Shown: positions 9,209 to 20,077, numbered from the stretch's first letter. The stretch is 64,000 nucleotides of DNA from Flavobacterium sp. 123 (GCF_003634825.1 NZ_RBXD01000001.1:1944501-2008500); one strand, 5' to 3'. Notes: a model not told the origin generated them from the sequence alone. Translations and numbers: made by a program.

Positions 9209-11365
9209 ATGGCTAGAGAACTTAAATATACAAGAAATATTGGAATTGCTGCTCATATTGATGCTGGTAAAACAACAACAACAGAGCGTATATTATTCTA
9301 TACTGGAAAATCACACAAAATTGGTGAAGTACACGATGGTGCTGCAACAATGGACTGGATGGCACAAGAGCAAGAAAGAGGTATTACAATTACATCTGCT
9401 GCTACTACTTGTGAATGGAATTTTCCAACTGAACAAGGTAAAATTTTACCTGAAACATTACCGTATCATTTTAATATTATTGATACCCCAGGACACGTTG
9501 ATTTTACTGTAGAGGTAAATCGTTCTTTACGTGTACTTGATGGTTTGGTTTTCTTATTTAGTGCTGTTGATGGTGTTGAGCCACAATCAGAAACGAACTG
9601 GAGACTTGCAGATCAATATAGAGTGCCACGTATTGGATTCGTAAACAAAATGGACCGTCAGGGTTCTAACTTTTTGATGGTTTGTCAGCAAGTTAGAGAT
9701 ATGTTAAAATCAAACGCAGTTGCGATTACTTTGCCAATTGGTGAAGAAAATGATTTTAAAGGGGTGGTTGATTTAGTAAAAAACCAAGCTATTGTATGGC
9801 ATGAAGAAGGTTTAGGAGCAACTTATGATATTGTGCCTATTCCTGATGATATGCTTGCGGAAGTTAAAGAATACAGATCTATTCTTATAGAAGCGGTTGC
9901 TGATTATGATGAAAACTTGTTAGAGAAATTCATGGAAGATGAAGAATCTATTACAGAAGAAGAAATCAATATCGCATTAAGAGCTGCTGTTATGGATATG
10001 GCTATCATTCCTATGATTGCTGGTTCTTCTTTCAAAAACAAAGGAGTTCAATTCATGTTAGATGCAGTATGTAAATACTTGCCATCTCCAATGGATAAAG
10101 AAGGTATTACAGGTATTCATCCTGATGATGCTGAATTATTAGAAGAAGATCAAACTAAAATTTTACGTAAGCCTGATGTAAAAGAGCCTTTTGCTGCATT
10201 AGCGTTTAAGATTGCAACTGACCCATTCGTAGGTCGTTTAGCTTTCTTCCGTGCTTATTCAGGAAGACTTGATGCAGGTTCTTATGTTTTGAATACTCGT
10301 TCTGGTAACAAAGAAAGAATTTCTCGTATCTACCAAATGCATGCTAACAAACAAAATCCAATCGAATATATCGAAGCTGGAGATATTGGAGCAGCAGTTG
10401 GATTTAAGGATATTAAAACTGGAGATACATTGTGTGATGAAAAACACCCAATTATTCTTGAGTCAATGAAATTCCCTGCGCCAGTAATTGGTATTGCAAT
10501 TGAGCCTAAAACAAAAGCTGACGTTGATAAAATGGGTATGGCTTTAGCTAAATTAGCTGAAGAAGATCCAACATTTACTGTTAGAACTGATGAAGCTTCA
10601 GGTCAAACTATTATTTCAGGAATGGGTGAGTTACACTTAGATATTCTTGTTGATAGAATGAAACGTGAGTTTAAAGTTGAAGTTAATCAAGGTGAGCCTC
10701 AAGTTGAATACAAAGAAGCTTTTACAAAATCAGCTCAACACAGAGAAACTTACAAAAAACAATCAGGAGGTCGTGGTAAATTCGGTGATATCGTATTTTT
10801 ACTTGAGCCTGCAGATGAAGTTGATGGTAAAGTTCCTGTAGGGTTGCAGTTTATAAATGCGGTAAAAGGTGGTAACGTTCCTAAAGAATATATTCCATCT
10901 GTTGAGAAAGGATTTAGAGAAGCTATGAAAACAGGTCCTTTAGCAGGATACCAAGTTGATAGTTTGAAAGTAACTTTATTAGACGGATCTTTTCACCCTG
11001 TCGATTCAGACGCACTCTCTTTTGAGTTAGCTGCTAGAATGGGGTATAGAGAAGTTGCTAAAGCTGCTGGTGCTGTTATTCTTGAACCTATCATGAAAAT
11101 GGAAGTTATTACACCAGAAGAAAACATGGGAGATATCGTAGGAGATATTAACCGTCGTAGAGGTCAGGTTAATGACATGGGTGATAGAGCAGGTGCTAAA
11201 ACAATTAAAGCAGATGTGCCATTGTCAGAAATGTTTGGTTATGTAACAACATTAAGAACATTGTCTTCAGGTCGTGCAACTTCAACTATGGAATTTTCAC
11301 ACTACGCTGAAACACCTTCTAATATTTCAGAAGCAGTTATCAAAAAAGCAAAAGGAAACGCTTAA
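9209..11365 (+). CDS. fusA: Translation elongation factor G
   Basis: The 718-residue GTPase shows all the G motifs: [13 protein letters not shown] (P-loop, about 16-28), RGITIT (switch I), DTPGHVDFT (switch II) and NKMDR (guanine specificity). Domains II-V follow, with GGRGKFGD marking domain IV. EF-G moves tRNAs and mRNA after peptide transfer and works with RRF in recycling. The position between rpsG and rpsJ (gaps of 10 and 11 bases) supports the elongation role. No tuf gene follows here, so EF-Tu must be encoded elsewhere. Confidence 0.99.
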   Translation: MARELKYTRNIGIAAHIDAGKTTTTERILFYTGKSHKIGEVHDGAATMDWMAQEQERGITITSAATTCEWNFPTEQGKILPETLPYHFNIIDTPGHVDFTVEVNRSLRVLDGLVFLFSAVDGVEPQSETNWRLADQYRVPRIGFVNKMDRQGSNFLMVCQQVRDMLKSNAVAITLPIGEENDFKGVVDLVKNQAIVWHEEGLGATYDIVPIPDDMLAEVKEYRSILIEAVADYDENLLEKFMEDEESITEEEINIALRAAVMDMAIIPMIAGSSFKNKGVQFMLDAVCKYLPSPMDKEGITGIHPDDAELLEEDQTKILRKPDVKEPFAALAFKIATDPFVGRLAFFRAYSGRLDAGSYVLNTRSGNKERISRIYQMHANKQNPIEYIEAGDIGAAVGFKDIKTGDTLCDEKHPIILESMKFPAPVIGIAIEPKTKADVDKMGMALAKLAEEDPTFTVRTDEASGQTIISGMGELHLDILVDRMKREFKVEVNQGEPQVEYKEAFTKSAQHRETYKKQSGGRGKFGDIVFLLEPADEVDGKVPVGLQFINAVKGGNVPKEYIPSVEKGFREAMKTGPLAGYQVDSLKVTLLDGSFHPVDSDALSFELAARMGYREVAKAAGAVILEPIMKMEVITPEENMGDIVGDINRRRGQVNDMGDRAGAKTIKADVPLSEMFGYVTTLRTLSSGRATSTMEFSHYAETPSNISEAVIKKAKGNA

Positions 11366-11376
11366 TCTTTAAGAAA

Positions 11377-11682
11377 ATGAGTCAAAAAATCAGAATAAAA
11401 CTAAAATCTTACGATCACATGTTGGTAGACAAGTCTGCTGAAAAGATTGTAAAAACGGTTAAGAGTACCGGAGCAGTAGTAACAGGACCAATTCCGTTAC
11501 CAACTCACAAAAAACTTTTTACTGTATTACGTTCTCCACACGTTAACAAAAAAGCGAGAGAACAATTCGAAGTAATGTCATACAAGAGATTGATCGACAT
11601 TTATTCTTCTTCATCTAAAACAATTGATGCTTTAATGAAATTAGAATTGCCTAGTGGAGTTGAAGTAGAAATCAAAGTTTAA
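11377..11682 (+). CDS. rpsJ: 30S ribosomal protein S10
   Basis: The 101-residue product begins [18 protein letters not shown] and contains [11 protein letters not shown], the loop reaching 16S rRNA helices in the head. Besides its ribosomal role, S10 (NusE) partners NusB and NusG-type factors in antitermination. It lies 11 bases after fusA, so it can be read from the str promoter. A separate promoter then precedes rplC, which makes rpsJ the likely last gene of the first unit. Confidence 0.99.
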   Translation: MSQKIRIKLKSYDHMLVDKSAEKIVKTVKSTGAVVTGPIPLPTHKKLFTVLRSPHVNKKAREQFEVMSYKRLIDIYSSSSKTIDALMKLELPSGVEVEIKV

Positions 11683-11731
11683 GTAGCTTACTAGTAAGAA
11701 AAGGACGCTGTTTTTAAACGAAAAATATTTT

Positions 11732-11763
11732 TTTGGTTTGTGTGTAAATAAAGTTTACTTTTG
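11732..11763 (+). promoter_or_regulatory. Promoter between rpsJ and rplC
   Basis: TTTG at 11732-11735, a 20-base spacer and TActTTTG at 11756-11763 match the Bacteroidota promoter. It lies within the 155-base gap between rpsJ and rplC and leaves a leader of about 70 bases before rplC. A perfect palindrome CTTACTAGTAAG at 11687-11698 lies just after rpsJ but lacks a T run, so it is a poor terminator. Confidence 0.8.
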
Positions 11764-11837
11764 CACCACTTAAAAAAATAGGATTCGCTTAAAAGCTGCG
11801 TTCTATATTTATATTTAATAATTAATAATTAATATTT

Positions 11838-12455
11838 ATGTCTGGGTTAATTGGTAGAAAAATCGGCATGACTAGCATTTTCGACGAAAACGGGAAGAAT
11901 ATTCCTTGTACAGTAATCGAAGCTGGACCATGTGTTGTTACCCAAGTCAGAACCAAAGGTGTTGACGGGTACGAAGCGTTGCAACTTGGTTTCGATGACA
12001 AAAACGAGAAACATTCCACAAAAGCGGCTGTAGGTCACTTTAAAAAAGCGGGAACTGTAGCTAAGAAAAAAGTCGTTGAATTCCAAAATTTTGCAACTGA
12101 ACAAAAATTAGGAGATCTTATTGATGTTTCTATTTTTGAAGAAGGAGAGTTTGTAGATGTACAAGGTGTATCTAAAGGTAAAGGTTTTCAAGGGGTTGTA
12201 AAACGTCACGGTTTTGGTGGTGTTGGTCAAGCAACTCATGGTCAACATAACCGTTTAAGAGCGCCAGGTTCTGTAGGAGCTTCTTCTTATCCATCTAGAG
12301 TATTCAAAGGAATGCGTATGGCTGGAAGAATGGGAGGAGAAAATGTAAAAGTTCAAAACCTTAGAGTTTTAAAAGTAGTGACTGATAAGAACCTACTTGT
12401 TATTAAAGGATGTGTTCCTGGTCATAACAACTCTTATGTAATCATTCAGAAGTAA
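11838..12455 (+). CDS. rplC: 50S ribosomal protein L3
   Basis: The 205-residue product begins [19 protein letters not shown]. It has the central extension [20 protein letters not shown], which reaches toward the peptidyl-transferase centre and includes the glutamine that PrmB methylates in other bacteria. L3 is an early assembly protein of the large subunit. Its stop codon is directly abutted by the rplD start (one shared base), so the two are likely translationally coupled. Confidence 0.99.
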   Translation: MSGLIGRKIGMTSIFDENGKNIPCTVIEAGPCVVTQVRTKGVDGYEALQLGFDDKNEKHSTKAAVGHFKKAGTVAKKKVVEFQNFATEQKLGDLIDVSIFEEGEFVDVQGVSKGKGFQGVVKRHGFGGVGQATHGQHNRLRAPGSVGASSYPSRVFKGMRMAGRMGGENVKVQNLRVLKVVTDKNLLVIKGCVPGHNNSYVIIQK

Positions 12456-13084
12456 TGGAAGCAAAAGTATTAGATTTCAACGGAAAAGATACTGGAAGAA
12501 AAGTTCAACTTTCTGATTCAGTATTTGGTATAGAACCAAACAATCATGCAGTATACCTTGATGTTAAGCAATATCTTGCTAATCAAAGACAAGGAACGCA
12601 CAAAGCTAAAGAAAGAGCTGAAGTAGCGGGAAGTACTCGTAAGATAAAAAAACAAAAAGGAACTGGTACTGCTCGTGCGGGTAGTGCAAAGAATCCATTG
12701 TTTAAAGGTGGTGGAACAGTTTTCGGACCAAGACCAAGAAGTTATTCATTCAAATTGAATAAAAGCTTGAAACGTTTGGCTAGAAAATCTGCTTTCTCAA
12801 TCAAAGCAAAAGAGTCAAATATTATCGTTCTTGAGGACTTTAATTTTGAAACTCCAAACACTAAAAATTTCATTAATGTTTTGAAAGCTTTAGGGTTAGA
12901 GAATAAAAAATCTTTGTTTGTGTTGGGTGATTCAAATAAAAATGTATATTTGTCGTCACGCAATTTAAAGGCTTCTAACGTAGTAAGTAGCTCAGAATTA
13001 AGTACTTACGCCATTTTAAACGCTAATAATTTAGTGCTTTTAGAAGGTTCTTTAGAAGGAATTGAAGAAAATTTAAGCAAATAA
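12455..13084 (+). CDS. rplD: 50S ribosomal protein L4
   Basis: The 209-residue product has the exit-tunnel loop around QKGTGTARAGSAKNPLFKGG (about 67-86) and the conserved GGGTVFGPRPRSYSFKLNK. L4 lines the peptide exit tunnel next to L22. In E. coli L4 also represses its own S10 operon. The leader ahead of rplC at 11764-11837 would be the place for such control here, though nothing resembling the E. coli leader was recognised. Confidence 0.99.
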   Translation: MEAKVLDFNGKDTGRKVQLSDSVFGIEPNNHAVYLDVKQYLANQRQGTHKAKERAEVAGSTRKIKKQKGTGTARAGSAKNPLFKGGGTVFGPRPRSYSFKLNKSLKRLARKSAFSIKAKESNIIVLEDFNFETPNTKNFINVLKALGLENKKSLFVLGDSNKNVYLSSRNLKASNVVSSSELSTYAILNANNLVLLEGSLEGIEENLSK

Positions 13085-13090
13085 TAGGAT

Positions 13091-13381
13091 ATGAGCATCA
13101 TAATTAAACCTATAGTAACGGAAAAAGTAACCAAAGAAAGTGAAGTATTAAACCGCTTCGGATTCGTTGTTAACAAAAAAGCAAACAAAGTTGAAATTAA
13201 GAAAGCTATTGAGGCTGCTTATGGAGTAACTATTGTTAGTGTTAACACTATGAATGTGAGACCGGACAGAACTACTAAATACACTAAAAGTGGTTTAATC
13301 AGTGGAAAGACAAATGCTATTAAAAAAGCAATTGTACAAGTACAAGAAGGAGAATCAATTGATTTTTACAACAATATCTAA
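13091..13381 (+). CDS. rplW: 50S ribosomal protein L23
   Basis: The 96-residue product begins MSIIIKPIVTEKVTKESE. It has the L23 pattern of KANKVEIKKAIEAAYGVTIVSVNT followed by a basic loop ending in GKTNAIKKAIVQ. L23 surrounds the tunnel exit and docks trigger factor and SRP. It sits 6 bases after rplD and 9 before rplB, in the usual S10 order. Confidence 0.99.
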   Translation: MSIIIKPIVTEKVTKESEVLNRFGFVVNKKANKVEIKKAIEAAYGVTIVSVNTMNVRPDRTTKYTKSGLISGKTNAIKKAIVQVQEGESIDFYNNI

Positions 13382-13390
13382 GATAGAAAA

Positions 13391-14215
13391 ATGTCAGTAA
13401 GAAAATTAAAACCTATTACCCCAGGTCAGCGATTTAGAGTTGTGAATGGTTATGACGCCATTACAACTGATAAGCCGGAACGCTCTTTGATAGCGCCGAT
13501 AAAAAACTCTGGAGGTAGAAATAGTCAAGGAAAGATGACCATGCGTTATACGGGTGGTGGTCACAAGCAGAGATATCGTATTATTGATTTCAAAAGAACT
13601 AAAACAGGAATTCCTGCTACAGTGAAATCAATCGAATATGATCCAAATCGTACTGCGTTTATCGCTTTATTAGCTTATGCTGATGGAGAGAAAACATATG
13701 TTATTGCTCAAAACGGATTGAAAGTTGGTCAGAAATTAGTTTCTGGTCCAGAATCTCAACCAGAAATAGGTAATGCATTACCATTAAGCAGAATTCCTTT
13801 AGGAACTGTTATTTCTTGTATCGAATTGAGACCAGGTCAAGGAGCTGTAATAGCTCGTTCAGCTGGAACGTTTGCTCAATTAATGGCAAGAGATGGGAAA
13901 TACGCAACAATTAAAATGCCTTCTGGAGAAACAAGATTAATCTTGTTGACATGTTCGGCTACAATTGGAGCTGTTTCAAATTCTGATCATCAATTAGTTG
14001 TGTCTGGAAAAGCAGGTAGAACAAGATGGTTAGGAAGAAGACCTAGAACAAGACCTGTTGCAATGAACCCTGTCGATCACCCAATGGGTGGTGGTGAAGG
14101 TCGTTCTTCTGGTGGACATCCACGTTCAAGAAATGGAATACCAGCTAAAGGTTATAGAACTCGTTCTAAGAAAAACCCGAGTAACAAGTATATCGTAGAA
14201 CGTAGAAAGAAATAA
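13391..14215 (+). CDS. rplB: 50S ribosomal protein L2
   Basis: The 274-residue product begins [15 protein letters not shown]. It contains the RNA-binding [20 protein letters not shown] near residues 48-67, and the C-terminal [17 protein letters not shown] with the histidine implicated in peptidyl-transferase function. L2 bridges the subunits and is needed for 70S association. The very basic C-terminus ([15 protein letters not shown]) is normal for the family. Confidence 0.99.
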   Translation: MSVRKLKPITPGQRFRVVNGYDAITTDKPERSLIAPIKNSGGRNSQGKMTMRYTGGGHKQRYRIIDFKRTKTGIPATVKSIEYDPNRTAFIALLAYADGEKTYVIAQNGLKVGQKLVSGPESQPEIGNALPLSRIPLGTVISCIELRPGQGAVIARSAGTFAQLMARDGKYATIKMPSGETRLILLTCSATIGAVSNSDHQLVVSGKAGRTRWLGRRPRTRPVAMNPVDHPMGGGEGRSSGGHPRSRNGIPAKGYRTRSKKNPSNKYIVERRKK

Positions 14216-14221
14216 TAAGAT

Positions 14222-14500
14222 ATGGCACGTTCATTAAAAAAAGGACCTTTTGTTCATTATAAGTTAGACAAGAAAGTTCAAGAAAACATTGAAAATGGAA
14301 ACAAAGGAGTAGTAAAGACTTGGTCTAGAGCTTCTATGATTACTCCAGACTTTGTTGGACAAACAATCGCAGTTCATAACGGTCGTCAGTTTGTACCAGT
14401 TTACGTTACAGAAAACATGGTAGGACATAAATTAGGAGAATTTTCACCAACTCGATCTTTTAGAGGTCATGCTGGAGCAAAAAATAAAGGTAAAAAATAA
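14222..14500 (+). CDS. rpsS: 30S ribosomal protein S19
   Basis: The 92-residue product begins [19 protein letters not shown] and contains the typical [20 protein letters not shown]19 forms a complex with S13 in the head of the small subunit and contacts A- and P-site tRNAs. It is 6 bases from both neighbours. Confidence 0.99.
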   Translation: MARSLKKGPFVHYKLDKKVQENIENGNKGVVKTWSRASMITPDFVGQTIAVHNGRQFVPVYVTENMVGHKLGEFSPTRSFRGHAGAKNKGKK

Positions 14501-14506
14501 GAAGCA

Positions 14507-14920
14507 ATGGGAGTTCGTAAAAGAGAAACAGCAGACGCAAGAAAAGAGGCTAATAAGTCTCTAGCTTTTGCAAAGTTAAATAACTGCCCTACTTCACCTA
14601 GAAAAATGCGCTTAGTAGCAGATCTAGTAAGAGGTCAGAAGGTAGAAAGAGCACTTAACATATTAAGATTTAGTTCTAAAGAAGCTTCAAGAAAATTAGA
14701 AAAATTGGTTTTATCTGTTATTGCCAACTGGCAAGCAAAAAACCCTGAAGCTAATATGGAAGAAGCAGGTTTATTTGTTAAGGAAATTCGTGTAGATGGT
14801 GGAATGATGTTAAAAAGACTTCGTCCAGCTCCACAAGGAAGAGCACACAGAATAAGAAAACGTTCTAATCACGTAACAATCGTGCTTGGAGCTATCAATA
14901 ACACACAAAGCAATTCTTAA
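14507..14920 (+). CDS. rplV: 50S ribosomal protein L22
   Basis: The 137-residue product has [19 protein letters not shown] near the start. A long tunnel-reaching hairpin ends in [20 protein letters not shown], where macrolide-resistance changes arise in other species; nothing unusual is seen there. It is longer than the E. coli protein (110) by an N-terminal extension rich in K, E and A. Confidence 0.98.
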   Translation: MGVRKRETADARKEANKSLAFAKLNNCPTSPRKMRLVADLVRGQKVERALNILRFSSKEASRKLEKLVLSVIANWQAKNPEANMEEAGLFVKEIRVDGGMMLKRLRPAPQGRAHRIRKRSNHVTIVLGAINNTQSNS

Positions 14921-14925
14921 GCAGC

Positions 14926-15684
14926 ATGGGACAAAAGACAAATCCAATTGGAAATAGACTTGGTATCATCAGAGGATGGGACTCAAACTGGTATGGTGGA
15001 AATGATTACGGTGATAAACTTGCCGAAGATCACAAAATCAGAAAGTATATCCACGCTCGTTTATCAAAAGCTAGTGTATCAAAAGTAATCATCGAGAGAA
15101 CTTTAAAACTTGTAACCGTTACTATCACTACTGCTAGACCTGGTATCATTATCGGAAAAGGTGGACAAGAGGTAGACAAGTTGAAAGAAGAACTTAAGAA
15201 AGTTACTGACAAAGAGGTTCAAATCAACATTTTTGAAATCAAAAGACCTGAACTTGATGCTTATTTAGTTGCTACAAGTATCTGTCGTCAAATCGAAAGC
15301 AGAATTTCTTACAGACGTGCAATCAAAATGGCTATTGCTGCTTCTATGCGTATGAACGCAGAAGGTATCAAAGTTTTGATTTCTGGTCGTTTGAATGGAG
15401 CTGAAATGGCACGTTCAGAAGGTTTCAAAGAAGGTAGAATTCCTCTATCAACTTTCAGAGCTGATATTGATTATGCTTTGGCTGAAGCGCATACTACTTA
15501 CGGTAGAATGGGTATCAAAGTATGGATCATGAAAGGTGAAGTTTATGGAAAGAGAGATCTTTCTCCACTTGCCGGAATGGACAAAAAACAATCTGGTGCT
15601 GGTGGTAAAGGTGGTGATTCTCCTAGAGGAGACAGAAAACCTTTTAATAAAGGTGGAAAACCAGACGCTCGTAAAAGAAAGTAA
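14926..15684 (+). CDS. rpsC: 30S ribosomal protein S3
   Basis: The 252-residue product begins [20 protein letters not shown]. It has a KH domain with [19 protein letters not shown] and the C-terminal domain with [21 protein letters not shown]3 lines the mRNA entry site and helps unwind mRNA. A glycine-, serine- and lysine-rich tail of about 35 residues ([16 protein letters not shown] onward) extends past the core. Confidence 0.99.
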   Translation: MGQKTNPIGNRLGIIRGWDSNWYGGNDYGDKLAEDHKIRKYIHARLSKASVSKVIIERTLKLVTVTITTARPGIIIGKGGQEVDKLKEELKKVTDKEVQINIFEIKRPELDAYLVATSICRQIESRISYRRAIKMAIAASMRMNAEGIKVLISGRLNGAEMARSEGFKEGRIPLSTFRADIDYALAEAHTTYGRMGIKVWIMKGEVYGKRDLSPLAGMDKKQSGAGGKGGDSPRGDRKPFNKGGKPDARKRK

Positions 15685-15703
15685 ATTTTTAAACTAAAGA
15701 AAA

Positions 15704-16129
15704 ATGTTACAGCCTAAAAGAACAAAATACCGTAAGGTACAGAAAGGTAAAATGAAAGGAAACTCTCAAAGAGGGCATGAACTTTCAAATGGAATGTTTG
15801 GTATTAAATCTGTACATGAAGATGGAATGTTCTTAACTTCTCGTCAAATTGAAGCTGCGCGTATTGCTGCAACTCGTTACATGAAGAGAGAAGGACAATT
15901 ATGGATCAAAATATTTCCAGACAAACCAATCACAAAGAAACCTCTTGAAGTACGTATGGGTAAAGGTAAAGGTGCAGTTGAATACTGGGCTGCCGTTGTT
16001 AAACCCGGAAGAATTATGTTTGAAGTTGGAGGAGTACCTTTGTCAGTTGCAAAAGAGGCGTTACGTCTTGCAGCTCAAAAGCTTCCAGTAAAAACTAAGT
16101 TCGTCGTTGCTAGAGATTTCGAAGCATAA
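15704..16129 (+). CDS. rplP: 50S ribosomal protein L16
   Basis: The 141-residue product begins [19 protein letters not shown] and contains [13 protein letters not shown] helix text ([20 protein letters not shown]) and [19 protein letters not shown]16 fixes the position of A-site tRNA and is required for peptidyl transfer. The 19-base spacing from rpsC is slightly wider than others in the run. Confidence 0.99.
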   Translation: MLQPKRTKYRKVQKGKMKGNSQRGHELSNGMFGIKSVHEDGMFLTSRQIEAARIAATRYMKREGQLWIKIFPDKPITKKPLEVRMGKGKGAVEYWAAVVKPGRIMFEVGGVPLSVAKEALRLAAQKLPVKTKFVVARDFEA

Positions 16130-16142
16130 TCTATATTATATT

Positions 16143-16334
16143 ATGAAACAATCAGAAATAAAAGATCTTTCTGCAGCGGAGTTGCAAGAAAAACTTAGCC
16201 AGACTAAGAAAACATATGCTGACCTAAAAATGGCTCATGCTATTTCTCCAATTGAAAATCCTCTACAAATTAGAATTGTAAGAAGAACAGTTGCAAGATT
16301 AGCTACAGAGCTTACAAAAAGAGAGTTACAATAA
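16143..16334 (+). CDS. rpmC: 50S ribosomal protein L29
   Basis: The start at 16143 gives a normal 63-residue L29 (MKQSEIKDLSAAELQEKLSQ at the N-terminus) that begins 13 bases after the rplP stop. An in-frame TTG at 16107 would lie inside rplP and add 12 unrelated residues, so it was rejected. L29 is a two-helix protein at the tunnel exit beside L23. Confidence 0.97.
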   Translation: MKQSEIKDLSAAELQEKLSQTKKTYADLKMAHAISPIENPLQIRIVRRTVARLATELTKRELQ

Positions 16335-16351
16335 TTGTATTCTGCTGAAAG

Positions 16352-16612
16352 ATGGAAGAAAAAAGAAATTTAAGAAAAGAGAGAATTGGGGTTGTTACTT
16401 CAAACAAAATGGATAAATCCATTGTAGTTGCGCAAGTAACTAAAGTAAAACACCCATTATACGGTAAGTTCGTGTTGAAAACAAAGAAATTTGTTGCACA
16501 TGACGAAACAAACGACTGTAACATTGGAGATACTGTAAGAATTAGCGAAACGCGTCCTTTAAGTAAATCAAAATGTTGGAGATTAGTTGAAATCCTAGAA
16601 AGAGCTAAATAA
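16352..16612 (+). CDS. rpsQ: 30S ribosomal protein S17
   Basis: The 86-residue OB-fold protein has [19 protein letters not shown] near the start and [19 protein letters not shown] near the end, both diagnostic of S17. It binds the 5' domain of 16S rRNA early in assembly. The stop is two bases before the rplN start. Confidence 0.98.
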   Translation: MEEKRNLRKERIGVVTSNKMDKSIVVAQVTKVKHPLYGKFVLKTKKFVAHDETNDCNIGDTVRISETRPLSKSKCWRLVEILERAK

Positions 16613-16614
16613 TT

Positions 16615-16983
16615 ATGGTACAACAAGAATCAAGACTAAAAGTAGCAGATAACACAGGAGCTAAAGAAGTTTTAACTATCCGTGTTTTAGGAGGTACCAA
16701 AAGAAGGTATGCCTCTGTTGGAGACAAGATTGTAGTATCTATTAAGGACGCAACACCAAACGGAAACGTTAAAAAAGGTGCTGTTTCAACTGCAGTTGTT
16801 GTACGTACCAAAAAAGAAGTGAGAAGAGCTGATGGTTCTTATATCCGTTTCGATGATAATGCATGTGTTCTTTTGAACGCTGCAGGTGAAATGAGAGGAA
16901 CTCGTGTTTTTGGTCCGGTAGCAAGAGAACTTCGTGAAAAACAATTCATGAAAATTGTATCATTAGCACCAGAAGTGCTTTAA
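16615..16983 (+). CDS. rplN: 50S ribosomal protein L14
   Basis: The 122-residue product begins [19 protein letters not shown] and includes the conserved [20 protein letters not shown]14 lies at the subunit interface, contacts helix 44 of 16S rRNA and is the docking site of the silencing factor RsfS. The length equals that of most bacterial L14. Confidence 0.99.
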
Positions 16984-16994
16984 TTCGTTTTAAG

Positions 16995-17309
16995 ATGATA
17001 AAGCTAAAAATAAAATCAGGTGACATTGTAAGAGTTATCGCTGGAGACCATAAAGGTTCAGAAGGTAAAGTTTTACGTGTCTACCGTGAGAAAAATAAAG
17101 CGATAGTTGAAGGTGTGAACATGGTTTCGAAACATACAAAACCAAGTGCAAAAAGCCCTCAAGGTGGTATCGTTAAAAAAGAAGCTTCTATACAAATATC
17201 TAATATTGCTCTAATTGATCCTAAAACTAAGGAAACAACAAGAGTAGGTATCAGAGTAGAAGGAGATAAGAAAGTAAGATTTTCAAAAAAATCTAATCAA
17301 GTACTATAG
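16995..17309 (+). CDS. rplX: 50S ribosomal protein L24
   Basis: The 104-residue product has a KOW motif ([20 protein letters not shown], residues 7-26) and the segment [11 protein letters not shown]24 initiates large-subunit assembly and sits beside the tunnel exit. Its TAG stop is two bases from the rplE ATG, so the pair is probably coupled. Confidence 0.98.
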   Translation: MIKLKIKSGDIVRVIAGDHKGSEGKVLRVYREKNKAIVEGVNMVSKHTKPSAKSPQGGIVKKEASIQISNIALIDPKTKETTRVGIRVEGDKKVRFSKKSNQVL

Positions 17310-17311
17310 TG

Positions 17312-17863
17312 ATGGCATATACACCTAGACTAAAAGAAGAATACAAGAACAGAGTAATCTCTGCTCTTAAAGAAGAATACGGATATATAAACGTAATGCA
17401 AGTTCCTAAATTGGAAAAAATCGTTTTGAGCCGTGGAGTTGGTGCAGCTGTATCTGATAAAAAATTAATCGACTATGCAGTTGATGAATTAACAAAGATC
17501 ACTGGACAAAAAGCAGTATCTACAATTTCAAAGAAAGACGTTGCGTCATTCAAATTGAGAAAAGGGATGCCTATTGGTGCAAAAGTAACCTTACGTGGAG
17601 AAAGAATGTATGAGTTTTTAGATAGACTTATTACTTCAGCTTTACCACGAGTTAGAGATTTCAGTGGTATCAAAGCTACTGGTTTTGACGGAAGAGGTAA
17701 TTACAATCTTGGTATTTTAGAACAAATCATTTTCCCAGAAATTGATATTGATAAAGTAAATAAAATTTCAGGTATGGATATCTCTTTTGTTACTACAGCT
17801 AAAACAGATAAGGAAGCGAAGTCATTATTGGCAGAATTAGGATTACCTTTTAAAAAGAATTAA
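17312..17863 (+). CDS. rplE: 50S ribosomal protein L5
   Basis: The 183-residue product begins [15 protein letters not shown]. An in-frame GTG three bases earlier overlaps the rplX stop and is less likely. The protein has [13 protein letters not shown] and the conserved [17 protein letters not shown]5 carries 5S rRNA into the ribosome and contacts P-site tRNA. Confidence 0.98.
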   Translation: MAYTPRLKEEYKNRVISALKEEYGYINVMQVPKLEKIVLSRGVGAAVSDKKLIDYAVDELTKITGQKAVSTISKKDVASFKLRKGMPIGAKVTLRGERMYEFLDRLITSALPRVRDFSGIKATGFDGRGNYNLGILEQIIFPEIDIDKVNKISGMDISFVTTAKTDKEAKSLLAELGLPFKKN

Positions 17864-17866
17864 GAC

Positions 17867-18136
17867 ATGGCTAAAGAATCAATGAAAGCCCGTGAGGTGA
17901 AAAGAGAAAAAACGGTAGCTAAGTATGCTGAGAAAAGAAAAGCTTTGTTAGAGGCTGGAGATTTCGTAGGTTTGCAAAAATTACCTAAAAATGCTTCACC
18001 TGTTCGTTTACACAATCGTTGTAAATTAACTGGAAGACCAAGAGGATATATTCGTCAATTTGGTATTTCTCGTGTAACATTCCGTGAAATGGCTAACAAC
18101 GGGTTAATACCTGGTGTTAAGAAAGCTAGCTGGTAA
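17867..18136 (+). CDS. rpsN: 30S ribosomal protein S14, zinc-independent form
   Basis: The 89-residue product ends in the S14 signature [20 protein letters not shown] and [11 protein letters not shown]. It is the long form and keeps only one cysteine ([11 protein letters not shown]), so the four-cysteine zinc site of the short form is absent. S14 completes the head of the 30S subunit. It is 3 bases from rplE. Confidence 0.98.
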   Translation: MAKESMKAREVKREKTVAKYAEKRKALLEAGDFVGLQKLPKNASPVRLHNRCKLTGRPRGYIRQFGISRVTFREMANNGLIPGVKKASW

Positions 18137-18213
18137 TTAAATAAGTTTATCAATTGATTAAAGGTTCAGGAAGTGGAGTGCTTCCTGAAAACCATAATCG
18201 CAATTTAATACAT

Positions 18214-18612
18214 ATGTATACAGATCCTATTGCAGATTATTTGACGAGAGTTAGAAACGCTGTGGCTGCAAACCACAAAGTTGTCGAAATTCCAGCATCT
18301 AATCTAAAAAAAGAAATAACAAAGATCTTATTTGATCAAGGTTATATCTTAAGTTACAAATTTGAAGACAACGCTGTTCAGGGTTCAATCAAAATCGCTT
18401 TGAAGTATGATAAAGATACTAAAGAGTCAGTAATTAAAGATATCCAAAGAATTAGTAAACCAGGTTTGCGTAAATATGCAGGTGCTTCTAATTTACCTAG
18501 AATCCTTAACGGATTAGGAATTGCTATTGTTTCTACATCAAAAGGTTTGATGACTGGAAAACAAGCTAAGCAATTAAATGTAGGTGGTGAAGTAATTTGT
18601 TACGTATACTAA
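18214..18612 (+). CDS. rpsH: 30S ribosomal protein S8
   Basis: The ATG at 18214 gives a normal 132-residue S8 ([16 protein letters not shown] at the start, [20 protein letters not shown] at the end). An in-frame TTG at 18154 would add 20 residues without homology. S8 organises the central domain of 16S rRNA, and in E. coli it represses the spc operon at the rplE site. The 77-base gap before this gene is the longest in the spc part. Confidence 0.97.
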   Translation: MYTDPIADYLTRVRNAVAANHKVVEIPASNLKKEITKILFDQGYILSYKFEDNAVQGSIKIALKYDKDTKESVIKDIQRISKPGLRKYAGASNLPRILNGLGIAIVSTSKGLMTGKQAKQLNVGGEVICYVY

Positions 18613-18629
18613 TATAAAGACTATATAAG

Positions 18630-19172
18630 ATGTCAAGAATAGGTAAAAATCCAATTGTAATCCCTGCTGGAGTAACTGTAGAAGTTAAAGATGGTATTAT
18701 TACAGTAAAAGGAAAAAATGGTCAACTTACTCAGGAGTTTTCGGACGTAACTGTAACAGTTGAAGACGGTCAAGTTCAAGTTGATAGATCGTCTGATCAC
18801 AAAGACCAAAGAGCAAAACATGGTTTATACAGATCTTTAATCAATAACATGATTATTGGTGTAAATGAAGGTTTTACTAAATCATTAGAATTGGTTGGAG
18901 TAGGTTATAGAGCTTCAAATCAAGGTCAAAAATTAGATTTAGCTCTTGGATATTCTCACAATATTATTTTAGAAATTGCTCCAGAAGTAACTTTGGAAAC
19001 AATCTCTGAAAAAGGTAAAAACCCAATTGTGAAATTAACATCATTTGACAAACAACTTTTAGGTCAAGTTGCTGCGAAAATCAGAGGTTTCCGTAAGCCA
19101 GAACCATACAAAGGAAAAGGTGTTAAATTTGTAGGTGAAGTATTAAGAAGAAAAGCAGGTAAATCAGCTTAA
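18630..19172 (+). CDS. rplF: 50S ribosomal protein L6
   Basis: The 180-residue product begins [19 protein letters not shown] and has two similar L6 domains. It ends with [20 protein letters not shown], the 23S rRNA-binding signature. L6 supports the factor-binding site near the sarcin-ricin loop, where EF-G and EF-Tu act. Confidence 0.99.
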   Translation: MSRIGKNPIVIPAGVTVEVKDGIITVKGKNGQLTQEFSDVTVTVEDGQVQVDRSSDHKDQRAKHGLYRSLINNMIIGVNEGFTKSLELVGVGYRASNQGQKLDLALGYSHNIILEIAPEVTLETISEKGKNPIVKLTSFDKQLLGQVAAKIRGFRKPEPYKGKGVKFVGEVLRRKAGKSA

Positions 19173-19183
19173 AAAATAAGATT

Positions 19184-19534
19184 ATGTCATTAACAAAATC
19201 TGATAGAAGACAGAGAATTAAATTCAGAATTAGAAAGATCATTAGTGGTACTGCTACTAAACCAAGACTTTCTGTATTTAGAAGTAATAAAGAAATTTAC
19301 GCACAACTTATTGATGATGTAAATGGAGTTACTTTATTAGCTGCCTCTTCAAGAGAAAAAGAAATAGGAAAAGGTACAAACGTAGAAATTGCAACTGCTG
19401 TTGGAAAACTTGTTGCAGAAAAAGCGTTAAAAGCCGGTATTGATGCAGTAACTTTCGATAGAGGAGGTTATTTATATCACGGTCGTATTAAATCATTAGC
19501 AGAAGGCGCAAGAGCGGCTGGACTTAAATTCTAA
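19184..19534 (+). CDS. rplR: 50S ribosomal protein L18
   Basis: The 116-residue product has a basic N-terminus ([17 protein letters not shown]) and the conserved [20 protein letters not shown] and [21 protein letters not shown]18 binds 5S rRNA together with L5 and anchors it in the central protuberance. Confidence 0.99.
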   Translation: MSLTKSDRRQRIKFRIRKIISGTATKPRLSVFRSNKEIYAQLIDDVNGVTLLAASSREKEIGKGTNVEIATAVGKLVAEKALKAGIDAVTFDRGGYLYHGRIKSLAEGARAAGLKF

Positions 19535-19540
19535 TATAGT

Positions 19541-20065
19541 ATGTCTAATAAATACAAGAATATAGAGTTAGTAAAACCAAGTGGTCTTGAATTAAAAGAT
19601 CGTTTGGTGAGTGTAAATCGTGTTACTAAAGTTACAAAGGGTGGTAGAGCTTTTGGTTTTTCTGCTATTGTAGTTGTAGGTGATGAAAACGGAGTAGTTG
19701 GTCATGGATTAGGAAAATCTAAAGACGTTTCTGAAGCAATTGCGAAAGCAGTAGAAGATGCTAAGAAAAATTTAGTAAAAATTCCTTTGAATGGTCAATC
19801 AGTTCCTCACGAACAAAAAGGTAAATTTGGTGGTGCACGTGTATTCTTAATTCCTGCCTCTCATGGTACAGGAGTTATTGCTGGTGGAGCTGTTCGTTCA
19901 GTTCTTGAATCAGTAGGAATTCATGATGTATTATCTAAATCTCAAGGATCTTCAAATCCTCACAACGTAGTAAAAGCAACTTTTGATGCTTTATTACAAA
20001 TGAGAAGTGCTTATACTGTTGCAAAACAAAGAGGTGTTTCTTTAGAAAAAGTTTTTAAAGGTTAA
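19541..20065 (+). CDS. rpsE: 30S ribosomal protein S5
   Basis: The 174-residue product has a double-stranded RNA-binding-type N-terminal domain ([19 protein letters not shown]) and [20 protein letters not shown]. The C-terminal half contains [17 protein letters not shown]5 affects decoding accuracy with S4 and S12. The loop where spectinomycin-resistance changes occur shows nothing unusual. Confidence 0.99.
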   Translation: MSNKYKNIELVKPSGLELKDRLVSVNRVTKVTKGGRAFGFSAIVVVGDENGVVGHGLGKSKDVSEAIAKAVEDAKKNLVKIPLNGQSVPHEQKGKFGGARVFLIPASHGTGVIAGGAVRSVLESVGIHDVLSKSQGSSNPHNVVKATFDALLQMRSAYTVAKQRGVSLEKVFKG

Positions 20066-20077
20066 TTCAAGGAAATT

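Noticed and set aside
9240..9512. Plus-strand open frame of 90 codons in the second frame of fusA
   Set aside because: It overlaps the GTPase domain of fusA, and its leucine-rich text comes from frame shift alone.
11687..11698. Palindrome CTTACTAGTAAG after rpsJ as a terminator
   Set aside because: It has no loop and no T run, so it would not end transcription by the usual mechanism.
16107..16142. TTG start for L29
   Set aside because: It lies inside rplP and adds residues with no likeness to L29.
16312..16626. Minus-strand open frame of 104 codons over rpsQ
   Set aside because: It covers rpsQ and both gene junctions on the other strand; ribosomal genes give such shadows often.
18154..18213. 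TTG start for S8
   Set aside because: S8 proteins begin at or near MxxDPIADxLTRxRNA, which matches the ATG at 18214.
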